From: JAAZHD01 sp012510895 | Lineage (GTDB): Bacteria > Bacillota > Clostridia > Caldicoprobacterales > DTU083 | Assembly: GCA_050951465.1 (NCBI GenBank) | Contig: JBMNJC010000020.1 | Span: forward strand, 1-64,000 | Direction of reading: 5' to 3' | Length of the DNA: 64,000 nucleotides | Part shown: positions 55,904 to 64,000 of the stretch, piece by piece | Layout: the number at the start of each line of letters is the position of its first letter | Numbering within the stretch: the first letter of the stretch is position 1 | The notes under the pieces: model-generated | Told to the model about the DNA's origin: nothing | Seen by the model: the letters and a program-made list of their open reading frames with translations, nothing else | Database searches by the model: none | Position numbers and translations under genes: made by a program

Positions 55904-56824
55904 CTATTGGCCAAACTCTTCTATTATATACTTCTGAGCTGAATAAGCAGCGATTGCGCCGTCTGCAGCCGCAGTAACCAATTGCAATAAAGGTTTCTGA
56001 CGTATATCACCTGCGGCAAACACGCCAGGCACATTGGTTCTCATGGAATCATCAGTCAGAATGTAATTGGATTCATTCATCTCTACTTTACCCTGAACCA
56101 GTTCACTGTTAGGTATAACACCGATGGCAATAAATATTCCGTCCAGCTTAATTTCCTTTTTAGCCCTGGTCTTTACATTCTCAACCTCTATGCCTGTAAC
56201 CTTGTCATCCCCGTTAATGCCGGTAACTACTGAATCCCACACCTTCTCAATTTTCTCATTGGCAAGAACGCGGTCTGCAATTATTTTCGTTGCCCTTAAA
56301 GTATCTCTCCTGTGTATAAGATATACCTTATTTACATACTGGGCCAAAAACAGAGCATCTTCCGCTGCTGTATCACCGCCGCCGACAACCGCTACATCCT
56401 TATCCCTAAAGAAGGCTCCGTCACAAGTGGCGCAATAGGAGACGCCTCTTCCCCGAAACTCTTCTTCCTTATCCAGGCCCAGTTTTCTGGGTTCGGCTCC
56501 CATGGCTAGAATAACAGCCTTAGCTTCGTATACCTTATTATCAGTAAGGACCTTTTTGACGGGACCTTCAAGCTGCAGCTCCCTAATCTCATCATATTGT
56601 ATTTCCAGGCCAAACTTTCTGGCATGGTTTTCAATTCGCATGGCAAAATCCGGACCGCTGATGGGGTCATCGAACCCAGGATAGTTTTCAATTAAATTTG
56701 TTGTAGCTGCCTGCCCGCCTGTAAACATTTTCTCAAAAAGAAGCGTATCCAGCCCTGCACGTTTGGTATACATTCCGGCAGTAAGCCCGGCCAATCCCCC
56801 GCCGATAATAATAATATCTCTCAA
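55904..56824 (-). CDS. trxB: Thioredoxin reductase
   Basis: A 306-residue FAD/NADPH flavoprotein. It has the FAD motif GGGLAGLTAGMYTKRAG, redox-active CATCDG, the NADPH motif VGGGDTAAEDALFLA and the C-terminal GVFAAGDIRQKPLLQLVTAAADG. It reduces thioredoxin in the cytoplasm. The start is TTG 56824 with TAGGAGG upstream. No thioredoxin gene is adjacent. Confidence 0.95.
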   Translation of the reverse strand: MRDIIIIGGGLAGLTAGMYTKRAGLDTLLFEKMFTGGQAATTNLIENYPGFDDPISGPDFAMRIENHARKFGLEIQYDEIRELQLEGPVKKVLTDNKVYEAKAVILAMGAEPRKLGLDKEEEFRGRGVSYCATCDGAFFRDKDVAVVGGGDTAAEDALFLAQYVNKVYLIHRRDTLRATKIIADRVLANEKIEKVWDSVVTGINGDDKVTGIEVENVKTRAKKEIKLDGIFIAIGVIPNSELVQGKVEMNESNYILTDDSMRTNVPGVFAAGDIRQKPLLQLVTAAADGAIAAYSAQKYIIEEFGQ

Positions 56825-57161
56825 AAATATCGCCTCCTACTATGTTATGGGAAACTCGCCCAATATTATTAGTAACCTTTTTACCTAATTACTAACGGCA
56901 TGAAAATTATTCAACAGCATACTATTATTCTAAAGGCAGTATTTTGCTTATGCAAATTAATTTGTAACTTTTTTTGCGAAAAATGTCTTCCAACGAGTCC
57001 TGAAATCAAGTATAATTACATGCGGTATGCGCATTTTTCCGTTAATAAATGGGATTATACATTATTAAAGCATACTCCGGCAAATAGAAAAGAGTCCTTC
57101 CTTTTGTGAAATTCGGATTAAAGTGTTAGAATAAGGTTATAAAAAAAGGGAGTTCTTACGA
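56825..57161. other. Intergenic region between trxB and the Na/Pi gene
   Basis: A 69-codon plus-strand open frame (56900-57109) has no ribosome site or recognisable content. The stretch ends with the promoter TTGTGA-N17-TAGAAT at 57104-57132 that serves the Na/Pi cotransporter gene. Confidence 0.4.
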
Positions 57162-57212
57162 ATGAAGTTTGCAAGTAATGACAATATGCATGATAACAGG
57201 AGGTTAATATGA
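57162..57212 (+). CDS. Possible 16-residue leader peptide upstream of the Na/Pi gene
   Basis: A short frame with AAAGGGAG about 11 bases before ATG 57162. Its stop TGA overlaps the next start in ATGA, which allows translational coupling. The short sequence contains no run of any one residue that would hint at attenuation. Its reality is uncertain. Confidence 0.25.
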   Translation: MKFASNDNMHDNRRLI

Positions 57213-58834
57213 ATTTTCAGATGTTGTTTGCCTTGGGCGGCGGACTTGGGCTGTTTCTCTATGGCATGAACATGATGGGAGATGGTCTGGAAAAAGCTGC
57301 CGGCAGCCGAATGAAGCGATTGCTTGAAATACTTACTACAAATCGGTTAATGGGAGTATTGGTAGGCCTTATTGTAACAGCAATAATACAGAGCTCCAGT
57401 GCATCCACTGTTATGGTAGTTGGCTTCGTAAATGCAGGACTCATGAATCTGTCTCAGGCAACCGGCGTTATACTAGGTGCCAATATTGGTACCACGATAA
57501 CTGCCCAGTTGATAGCCCTGAACCTTACAGACTATGCGCCAATAGCTATATTTGTAGGTGTCGCATTCATACTGTTCGCAAAAAAACGTTACATAAGACA
57601 CATTGGTGAAATTTTGGCTGGCTTCGGTATTTTGTTTCTGGGCATGGATTTTATGTCCAAGGCCATGGTTCCTCTCAGGGATGATCCTACCTTCCAAAAG
57701 CTGATGACACAAATCAGCAACCCTATCCTCGGCGTTTTGGCAGGCGCAATTTTCACTGCTATTATCCAGAGTTCCTCAGCTTCCATAGGTATTCTGCAGG
57801 CTCTGGCAATGCAGGGTCTGGTGGATATGAACACCGGAATCTTCATTTTATTCGGCATGAATATTGGTACCTGTGTTACCGCCATGCTGGCCAGCATAGG
57901 AACAGGAGTCAATGCCAGACGGGCAGCTGTTATTCACTTAATATTCAATATAATCACTACATCACTGTTTATTATTTTAATTACTGCAGGTTTGCCCTTT
58001 GTGAATTGGATGCAAAATTTAACCCCTGGAAATGTAGTAAAACAAATTGCTAACAGTCACACCGCTTTTAATGTGTTTGGAACCGTTATAACCTTACCGG
58101 TAGCAGGATATCTGGCATTTTTAGCCAAAAAAATTATACCCGGAGAAGAACGTGCACCGGATGAGAAGCATCTTGAATTTTTGGACAAGCGTATTCTGGA
58201 AACCCCTACTATTGCAGTGGCGCAGATTGTAAATGAAGTGGAAAGAATGGGTGATCTGGCAAGAACTAATTTATCCGTTGCAATGGATATGGTGATGACC
58301 GGGGATATAGGAAATATTTCTGATGTTATCCGGAGAGAAGAGGTTATAAACTACTTAAACCGGGAAATAACCGATTATATGGTTATGACTAACTCACTGG
58401 ATATTCCTGAAAGGGACAGGAAGCTCTTAAGCGGCTTATTCCATGTTGTAAATGACATCGAAAGAATCGGCGATCATTCTGAGAACCTTGTGGAGTATGC
58501 CCAGTATCTGGTTGAGCACAACCTGACACTTTCAGATATGGCAATTGAAGAAATGAATGAAATGAAGAATAAAGTATTGGCAATTGTTGATGATGCTTTG
58601 GTAGCTATGAAAAACATGGACATTGAGCTGGCCAAATCCATCAGCCGCCAGGAAGATGCCATTGACGCACTTGAACATGCAATGAGGGAAAACCATATTG
58701 AAAGGCTGAATAAACAGGAATGCACTCCGGGTGCCGGTGTTATATTCCTGGATGTAATTAACAACCTGGAAAGAATTGCCGACCATGCAGACAATATTTC
58801 CAAATTTGTAATGGACAAGCATAAGAAAAAATAA
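57209..58834 (+). CDS. Na+/phosphate cotransporter family protein with PhoU domain
   Basis: A 541-residue protein. The membrane part contains two copies of the Na/Pi motif (AIIQSSSASTVMVV and AIIQSSSASIGIL) at about 57-70 and 190-203. The C-terminal part from about 330 is a helical PhoU-like domain (ERMGDLARTNLSVA, DIERIGDHSENLVEYAQ, NLERIADHADNISKF). It imports phosphate with Na+ and may sense phosphate through the PhoU-like part. AGGAGG precedes the ATG. Confidence 0.93.
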   Translation: MNFQMLFALGGGLGLFLYGMNMMGDGLEKAAGSRMKRLLEILTTNRLMGVLVGLIVTAIIQSSSASTVMVVGFVNAGLMNLSQATGVILGANIGTTITAQLIALNLTDYAPIAIFVGVAFILFAKKRYIRHIGEILAGFGILFLGMDFMSKAMVPLRDDPTFQKLMTQISNPILGVLAGAIFTAIIQSSSASIGILQALAMQGLVDMNTGIFILFGMNIGTCVTAMLASIGTGVNARRAAVIHLIFNIITTSLFIILITAGLPFVNWMQNLTPGNVVKQIANSHTAFNVFGTVITLPVAGYLAFLAKKIIPGEERAPDEKHLEFLDKRILETPTIAVAQIVNEVERMGDLARTNLSVAMDMVMTGDIGNISDVIRREEVINYLNREITDYMVMTNSLDIPERDRKLLSGLFHVVNDIERIGDHSENLVEYAQYLVEHNLTLSDMAIEEMNEMKNKVLAIVDDALVAMKNMDIELAKSISRQEDAIDALEHAMRENHIERLNKQECTPGAGVIFLDVINNLERIADHADNISKFVMDKHKKK

Positions 58835-58841
58835 ATATATG

Positions 58842-58865
58842 AAGCCGGCATAAGCCGGCTTTTTA
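58842..58865 (+). terminator. Terminator after the Na/Pi gene
   Basis: AAGCCGGCATAAGCCGGCTT hairpin followed by T residues. Confidence 0.85.
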
Positions 58866-58880
58866 CATCCTAATTTTAAA

Positions 58881-59406
58881 TCAGAATTGATTATAATGAA
58901 TCTTTTCATATAATAGATCTTCTTCTTTATGCGGAGGTTTTTCTTCGCCCGGATAGCCTATGCCTATAATGCATAAAATCCTGATTTTCTCCGGAACTAC
59001 CCAGAACCTCTCTTACATAACTCTCCGATGACTAGAGTCTTCGCTGCAGGATCTTTCTCTTACATGCGCCCAGCAGGAACCCAGACCTAAAGAATGGGCG
59101 GCCAATTGTATGTAAGCTGCCGATATGGATGCGTCTTCCACCCAGGTAGAGGCCTTTTCCTCATCGATCCCAACAACTATGGCCAAAGGCGCACCTTCCA
59201 GGAACCTGGCAGCTCCGTTTCTGCAACGGGAAAGCTTTTTAATTTTATCTTTGTCATTTACTACAATAAACTCCCAGGCTCTGGTTGCCCTCCCTGTCGG
59301 GGGCAAGCAGTGCACTTTTCAGAATAATATCAACTTTTTCCTGCTCAACCTCCTGGTCCTTATAGACGCGTATGCTTCTTCTGGTTTTCATAATATCCAA
59401 TAACAT
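58881..59406 (-). pseudogene. Nitroreductase-family protein, multiply frameshifted
   Basis: The gene starts at ATG 59406 behind AGGAGG: MLLDIMKTRRSIRVYKDQEV, and moves to PTGRATRAWEFIVVNDKDKI after a shift near a five-C run (about 59299-59303). A domain with IDEEKASTWVEDASISAAYIQ and LGLGSCWAHVRER follows. Two further shifts, near 59028 and 58993, are needed to reach IRILCIIGIGYPGEEKPPHKEED and a stop at 58881. At least three indels make decay more likely here than in hppA, although sequencing error cannot be excluded. The intact protein would be an FMN nitroreductase. Confidence 0.8.
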
Positions 59407-59460
59407 CTGATAACACCTCCTGCCCCTATTATAGCACAATTGAAGGGGTTTTTTATTTAA

Positions 59461-59490
59461 TTGACAAAGCAAAATGTATGATAATATAAT
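59461..59490 (+). promoter_or_regulatory. Promoter of oadB
   Basis: TTGACA (59461-59466), 18-bp spacer, TATAAT (59485-59490). An 8-bp inverted repeat TAACTTAT/ATAAGTTA at 59502-59525 follows in the leader. Confidence 0.7.
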
Positions 59491-59560
59491 GTATACTAGT
59501 GTAACTTATAGTTTTTCATAAGTTAACATAATTACAAAAATAGATAGAAGGGATTATTTT

Positions 59561-60691
59561 ATGGACACATTAAACAAGTTGCTGGAAGGCGTTTATGGTC
59601 TAACATGGCAAAATGTTGTCATGCTTCTGATTGGCTGCATATTGATATATCTTGCCATCAAGAAGGAATATGAACCACTTCTTCTTTTACCTATCGGATT
59701 TGGAGCAATACTGACCAACATACCCGGTTCAGCTGCAGTAGGCGAGCATGGTTTCCTGACAGTTCTCTACAACGCAGGTATTGTTAACGAACTTTTCCCT
59801 ATATTAATATTTATTGCAGTTGGCGCAATGATTGATTTTTCTCCCCTTCTGAAACAGCCCGTTACTCTGTTTTTCGGAGCTGCTGCTCAGTCGGGGATTT
59901 TTGCTGCCATGCTGATGGCTGCCGGAGCAAACCTGATATGGCCGGGAGTTTTCTCATTAAAGGAAGCTGCCGCCATAGGTATTATCGGCGCTGCCGACGG
60001 TCCTACTTCCATTTATGTAGGTAATTTATTCGCTCCTAAATACATGGGAGCCATTACCGTTGCGGCATACTCTTACATGGCATTGGTGCCGATTATTCAA
60101 CCGCCGGTCATTAAAGCTCTGACCACCAAAAAAGAACGTCTGATCCGTATGGACGTTGACTATGGAGTAGAGATTTCCAAAACAGTTAAGATACTTTTCC
60201 CCATAGTTGTAACCATAGTGGCAGGCATCATTGCACCCATATCTGTTCCCCTCATCGGTTCACTGATGTTTGGAAACCTGATAAGGGAATGCGGCGTATT
60301 GGACAGACTATCACAAACAGCCCAAAATGAGCTGGGTAATCTGGTAACCCTGCTTTTGGGTATTACCATCGGTTCCACCATGGTAGCAGAAAAATTCCTG
60401 ACACTGAATACTTTGCTCATTCTGGGAATTGGACTTCTTGCATTCGTGTTTGATACTGCCTTTGGTGTCCTGTTTGCTAAATTCATTAATCTGTTCCTGA
60501 AACGTAAAATTAATCCGATAATCGGCGCCTGCGGAATTTCTGCATTCCCCATGTCCGCTCGTATAGCTCAGAAATTGGCCCAAAAGGACGATCCCACAAA
60601 CTTTATCTTAATGCCGGCCGTTGGAGCCAATGTTGCGGGGCAGATCGGATCAATAATAGCCGGAGCTATCATTCTGGCACTGCTTGGTTAA
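59561..60691 (+). CDS. oadB: Sodium-ion-translocating decarboxylase subunit beta (OadB/MmdB-like)
   Basis: A 376-residue membrane protein of the Na+-pumping decarboxylase family, with the conserved IIGAADGPTSIYVGNLFAPK segment holding the key Asp, GNLIRECGVLDRLSQTAQNEL and the C-terminal GANVAGQIGSIIAGAII. It couples biotin-carboxylate decarboxylation to Na+ export. AGAAGGG precedes the ATG. The alpha (carboxyltransferase) and biotin-carrier subunits are not in the window, which is unusual. Confidence 0.92.
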   Translation: MDTLNKLLEGVYGLTWQNVVMLLIGCILIYLAIKKEYEPLLLLPIGFGAILTNIPGSAAVGEHGFLTVLYNAGIVNELFPILIFIAVGAMIDFSPLLKQPVTLFFGAAAQSGIFAAMLMAAGANLIWPGVFSLKEAAAIGIIGAADGPTSIYVGNLFAPKYMGAITVAAYSYMALVPIIQPPVIKALTTKKERLIRMDVDYGVEISKTVKILFPIVVTIVAGIIAPISVPLIGSLMFGNLIRECGVLDRLSQTAQNELGNLVTLLLGITIGSTMVAEKFLTLNTLLILGIGLLAFVFDTAFGVLFAKFINLFLKRKINPIIGACGISAFPMSARIAQKLAQKDDPTNFILMPAVGANVAGQIGSIIAGAIILALLG

Positions 60692-60705
60692 GGAGGTAAC
60701 TAAAT

Positions 60706-60840
60706 ATGGATATTTTCTTAGGTGCTCTTGAGGTTATGGGAATCGGCATTTCGGGAGTTTTCCTGGTACTGGCAGTCTTCTTTGCATTGGTAAAGCTTAT
60801 GATCAAATTATTCCCCGTCGAAGACCAGCAGGGAAAATAA
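60706..60840 (+). CDS. OadG-like small membrane subunit (44 residues)
   Basis: ATG 60706 follows AAGGAGGTAACTAAAT. It encodes a short protein with one membrane helix (GIGISGVFLVLAVFFALVKLMIKLF) and a charged tail, as the gamma subunit of sodium-pump decarboxylases has. It follows oadB by 14 bp, so the two form an operon. OadG is shorter here than the full-length form. Confidence 0.65.
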   Translation: MDIFLGALEVMGIGISGVFLVLAVFFALVKLMIKLFPVEDQQGK

Positions 60841-60918
60841 ATATAAAATTTAATATACTAATACGTAAAAAACATCGATGTAACTGCAGCACATTTTCGT
60901 CAAAAAGAGGTGACAGGA

Positions 60919-60975
60919 TGTGGTTATTCAAGCAAGCGGATAATTTGACAGCAGTAAAACAACAGGACAACTAAT
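60919..60975 (+). CDS. Possible 18-residue leader peptide before hppA
   Basis: A short frame starting at ATG 60919 with AGAGGTGACAGG just before it, encoding WLFKQADNLTAVKQQDN. Its end overlaps a stem formed by 60948-60956 / 61032-61040 and 60963-60969 / 61019-61025. Translation could affect the stem. Evidence is weak. Confidence 0.3.
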
Positions 60976-61040
60976 GGTACGCCTGATATATTTTTTATTG
61001 CTGTTCCTTCTTAATATCTGTCCTGGCGAAATACTGCTGT
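60948..61040 (+). promoter_or_regulatory. Nested stem-loop in the hppA leader
   Basis: ACAGCAGTA (60948) pairs with TACTGCTGT (61032), and inside it CAGGACA (60963) with TGTCCTG (61019), giving 9 and 7 bp separated by a symmetric 6x6 internal loop. The enclosed 49 nt are AT-rich. It lies 48 bp before the hppA start, and no known riboswitch was recognised. Confidence 0.45.
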
Positions 61041-61088
61041 ATGTTTGCATGATGTTTTTTTAGTATATATCAAAGGAGGTAGCATAAT

Positions 61089-63133
61089 ATGTTGTGGACA
61101 ATCATTTCACTGGTTGTGGCCGCTCTCGCAATTGGGGTTGCAGCATATTTTTACAAATGGGTGCAGGCACTGCCGGTTGAAGAAGAAAAAATCAGAAATA
61201 TCGGTCAGTTGATCCGAGATGGTGCATTCACCTTTCTGAAACGGGAATATCGTATTTTGGCCATTTTTGTTGCCATTGTATCAGTATTGGTCTTATTAGT
61301 CTTTCCTTCTCCTATTTGGAAGGGCAACATTGGCGAAAACTTACTTGCTGCAATTACCTATATTGCCGGTGCTGCTTTATCCGGTCTCGCAGGTTATGTA
61401 GGGATCAGCATAGCTACTCTTGCTAATATGCGTTCTGCTTCCGCAGCGAAAAGAGGCCTTGTCCCGTCATATATGGCTGGTTTCCGGGGCGGTGCTGTAA
61501 TGGGAATGGCCGTCGTAAGCATTGCACTGGCTGCTGCAGCATTAATACAGCTTATTACAGGCAATGCAGATTTTGTCATGTCCTTCAGCTTTGGTGCCAG
61601 CTCCCTGGCATTGTTCGCAAAAGCCGGCGGCGGAATTTTCACCAAAACTGCTGACATTGCTGCCGACCTTACCGGGAAGGTAGAATTGGGCATTCCTGAG
61701 GATGATCCCCGCAATCCTGCCGTTATCGCTGACAATGTAGGTGACAATGTCGGTGATGTTGCCGGTATGGGGGCGGACCTGTTCGACTCTCAGATAGCAT
61801 CTCTTGCAGCTGCAATGGTAATAGCTGCACCTCTGAATAAAATTGAAATTGTGTTCTGCTACAGTGCCCTGGGGCTTCTTGCTTCCATTATCGGAGTTCT
61901 GATTGCCAGAGTAGGCGCCAGCGGTGACCCCGGCAAGGCATTGAACACAGGAACCCTGCTTACATGCGGTATTTTTTACAGTACTAACCTTAATAGCTAC
62001 CTTAATTACTCCTGAATTTGATATTCGAATTTGGGGAGCTACATTCCTTGGAATGATGGTAGGTGTTATAATCGGTTTTTACCAGCGACTACTTTACCGG
62101 AGATGACAAAAAGCCGGTTGAAAAGGTTGCAGAGGCCTGCAAGAGCGGTCCGGCATTCACTATTCTTTCTGGGTTCTCATATGGTCTGGTAAGTGTGCTG
62201 CCTTCCATTGTCGGAATCGGCATTGCAGCGCTTGGCGCATATAAACTTGTTGAACCCTTGGGTCAAGGTTATCCTATGTTAGGTATCTCCATTGCTTCCA
62301 TAGGCATGCTTTCAATTGTAGGTATGATTATCTCCAATGATGCCTACGGCCCCATTGTGGATAATGCCCGCGGATTGGCAGAAATGGGGGAACTTGGCGA
62401 TGATGTTTTGGATATCACTGACAAACTTGACGCTGCAGGCAACACTGCCAAGGCTATCACCAAAGGATTTGCCATCGGCGCTGCCGGTCTTACCGTTATC
62501 GCTCTGCTTGGAGCCTTCCAGGAAATTGTCGAATCTGTTACCGGCGAAATAATAAGCTTTAACCTGATGGATCCCCTGGTATTCTTCGGAACCCTTGTGG
62601 GTGCAGCCATTCCTTCTATATTCTCAGCCATGCTGATGCTGGGCGTAAACCGGAACTCTCAGGCAATGGTTGAGGAAATCCACAAACAATTCGACACCAT
62701 TGAAGGTCTGAAGGAAGGTAAACCCGGCGTAATGCCTGATTACAACAAATGTATTGACATTGCTACCGTTGGCGCTATTAAGGAACTGATTCCTGCAGGG
62801 CTTGTATCCATCATTATTACCCTGGTTGTAGGTTTTGTAGGCGGTGTACAGGCCATGGGCGGTTACCTGGCAGGAAATATTGTTACCGGTTTGTTCCTTG
62901 CACTGCTCATGAGCAACGCAGGCGGACTCTGGGACAATGCAAAGAAATATATTGAATCAGGAAACTTCGGCGGCAAGGGAAGCAATGCCCATAAGTCAGC
63001 AGTAATCGGCGATACCGTCGGTGATCCTTTCAAGGATACTGCAGGGCCTTCCATAAATACACAAATTACCGTAGTTTCTCTGGTTGCTTCCATAACCGCT
63101 ACCTTGTTTGCCACATTCTCACTGTTTGGCTAA
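61089..63133 (+). pseudogene. hppA: K+-independent H+-translocating pyrophosphatase, two frameshifts (likely sequencing errors)
   Basis: The gene runs from ATG 61089 (AAAGGAGG upstream) to TAA 63133, about 680 residues if both breaks are repaired. Removing one T from a run at 61972-61977 restores GIFTVLTLIATLITPEFDI, and removing one T at 62076-62080 restores GFTSDYFTGDDKKPVE. The rest is intact: GGGIFTKTADIAADLTGK, DNVGDNVGDVAGMGADLF and GDTVGDPFKDTAGPS. The segment GNTAKAITKG carries Lys where K+-dependent enzymes have Ala, so it should pump H+ without K+. It uses PPi to energise the membrane. Confidence 0.93.
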
Positions 63134-63153
63134 GACGAATCTGAATAAAGCAT

Positions 63154-63187
63154 AGCACCTGCGGAACATTTCTGCAGGTGCTTTTTT
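63154..63187 (+). terminator. Terminator after hppA
   Basis: GCACCTGC...GCAGGTGC hairpin with TTTTTT, 20 bp after the stop. Confidence 0.88.
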
Positions 63188-63207
63188 ATTTCAGCAAGCA
63201 ATAGCAG

Positions 63208-63723
63208 TCAATAAAACACTATTTCTCCCGTCTTCCTTGTCTTCTTCAGATCGATTATCCGCTGATTGGCTGAACCCCTGAATTTCAGCATATAGCTTTT
63301 CTGTTCCATAATAAAAGGGCCGTCTATCAGGATATCAGCCGCATTAAGCAGACTTTCCCAGCTAGGGCGGTTCGGAGCATGTTTTATAAGCTCCTCATAG
63401 GTATAGCCTGTATATACTATTACATCCAATTCCAATTCCCTGACTTTTTCTGCAAGCCTGGCAAAGGCTGCCGCTTGTTCAAAGGGTTCCCCTCCGCTTA
63501 AGGTAATCCCGTCCAGCAAAGGATTATTCTTGATTGCCTTAAGTATATCGCCTATATCAATCAGGATGCCTCCGTCAAAGGAATGGGTCTTCGGATTATG
63601 GCAGCCAGGGCAGCGGTGAGGGCACCCTTGAGCAAATACAACATATCGGATGCCCGGGCCGTCGACAATGGACTCCTCGACGACGCCGGCAATTCGTATT
63701 TTATTCTCAGGATCATGATTCAC
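63208..63723 (-). CDS. nrdG: Anaerobic ribonucleotide reductase activating protein
   Basis: A 171-residue radical-SAM enzyme with the cluster motif GCPHRCPGCHNP (CxxxCxxC), preceded by SIVDGPGIRYVVFAQ, and DGITLSGGEPFEQ later. It installs the glycyl radical on NrdD. The start is GTG 63723, overlapping the nrdD stop as GTGA. The gene lies directly downstream of nrdD, as usual. Confidence 0.95.
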   Translation of the reverse strand: MNHDPENKIRIAGVVEESIVDGPGIRYVVFAQGCPHRCPGCHNPKTHSFDGGILIDIGDILKAIKNNPLLDGITLSGGEPFEQAAAFARLAEKVRELELDVIVYTGYTYEELIKHAPNRPSWESLLNAADILIDGPFIMEQKSYMLKFRGSANQRIIDLKKTRKTGEIVFY

Positions 63724-64000
63724 AGATGGCTCACCCTATCCCTTACTTCTGCCATCTTGGCATTGTTAAAGCGGTCCAGGGTTCCAACCAAATAACCTGT
63801 GATCCTGCGAATTCTTTCAAATTTAACAGAGCCTTCTTCTCGGCCGCAGGAGGGACATTTGTCTCCAATAATTCCGGTATAGCCGCATACCGGATCCCGA
63901 TCCACCGGATGATTGATGGAACCATAACCTATCCCCGCTTCCTTCATCGCCCTGATTATCTTTTCAAATGCAGTAAGGTTGTGCTGTGGGTCTCCGTCCA
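63720..64000 (-). CDS. nrdD: Anaerobic ribonucleoside-triphosphate reductase, C-terminal end
   Basis: The 3' end of a gene running off the right edge, so only about 93 residues are visible. It contains GIGYGSINHPVDRDPVCGYTGIIG, a zinc-type CPSCGR and the glycyl-radical segment RRITGYLVGTLDRFNNAK near the end. The glycyl radical Gly is inside RITGYL. The class III enzyme reduces ribonucleotides without oxygen. In the zinc motif I see three cysteines rather than four: the position before PVC is Asp. Confidence 0.93.
   Translation of the reverse strand, partial: DGDPQHNLTAFEKIIRAMKEAGIGYGSINHPVDRDPVCGYTGIIGDKCPSCGREEGSVKFERIRRITGYLVGTLDRFNNAKMAEVRDRVSHL

Overview
This window reads as a chromosomal segment of a low-to-mid GC, anaerobic member of the Clostridia (Bacillota). 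The support is an anaerobic class III ribonucleotide reductase pair at the right end, a FeoAB iron-uptake operon under a DtxR-type regulator, a bacteriohemerythrin, sodium-pump decarboxylase subunits, a membrane pyrophosphatase, many 4Fe-4S or thiol proteins, strong AGGAGG ribosome sites, frequent GTG/TTG starts, and Firmicutes-type T-box and SAM-I leaders. I see no phage, insertion sequence, CRISPR array or rRNA. A few genes look accessory: a serpin, a predicted glycosidase and pilin-like genes.

Left part (1-11.6 kb): a truncated metal/cobalamin-type binding lipoprotein, a PHP hydrolase plus Gfo/Idh oxidoreductase pair, an SGNH lipoprotein, a broken type IV pilin, tRNA-Pro, dtxR-feoA-feoB, a MATE pump, gapA and an AEC transporter. 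11.6-28.9 kb is almost all on the minus strand: prfB (with its programmed frameshift), secA, an FGGY kinase and a NagB-like protein, hpf, a polar amino-acid ABC transporter, a DnaA-box cluster, a zinc-ribbon protein behind a long structured leader, the lemA/TPM pair, comFC, recD2 and aroF behind a T-box.

Middle (29-45.5 kb): an EAL protein and bacteriohemerythrin, a three-gene pilin-like operon, a serpin, a U32-like / 4Fe-4S reductase / acyltransferase group, metK with a SAM-I riboswitch, and a large FtsX-type ABC exporter divergent from a TetR regulator. Right part (46-64 kb): tRNA-Tyr, murC, a SleB-like hydrolase, a predicted glycosidase, mtaD-ahcY (with metK these cover SAM formation and SAH recycling), a cyclophilin, trxB, a Na/Pi cotransporter, oadB-oadG, hppA and nrdG-nrdD.

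Five genes are interrupted by small indels. In hppA, comFC and one of the nitroreductase breaks the indel lies in a homopolymer, so base-calling error is as likely as decay; the two pilin genes could be truly variable or broken. The most interesting non-coding signals are the tight DnaA-box cluster at 22.12-22.18 kb and the leader RNA at 22.75-23.09 kb, which carries a 12-nt complement to the start codon of the gene behind it.
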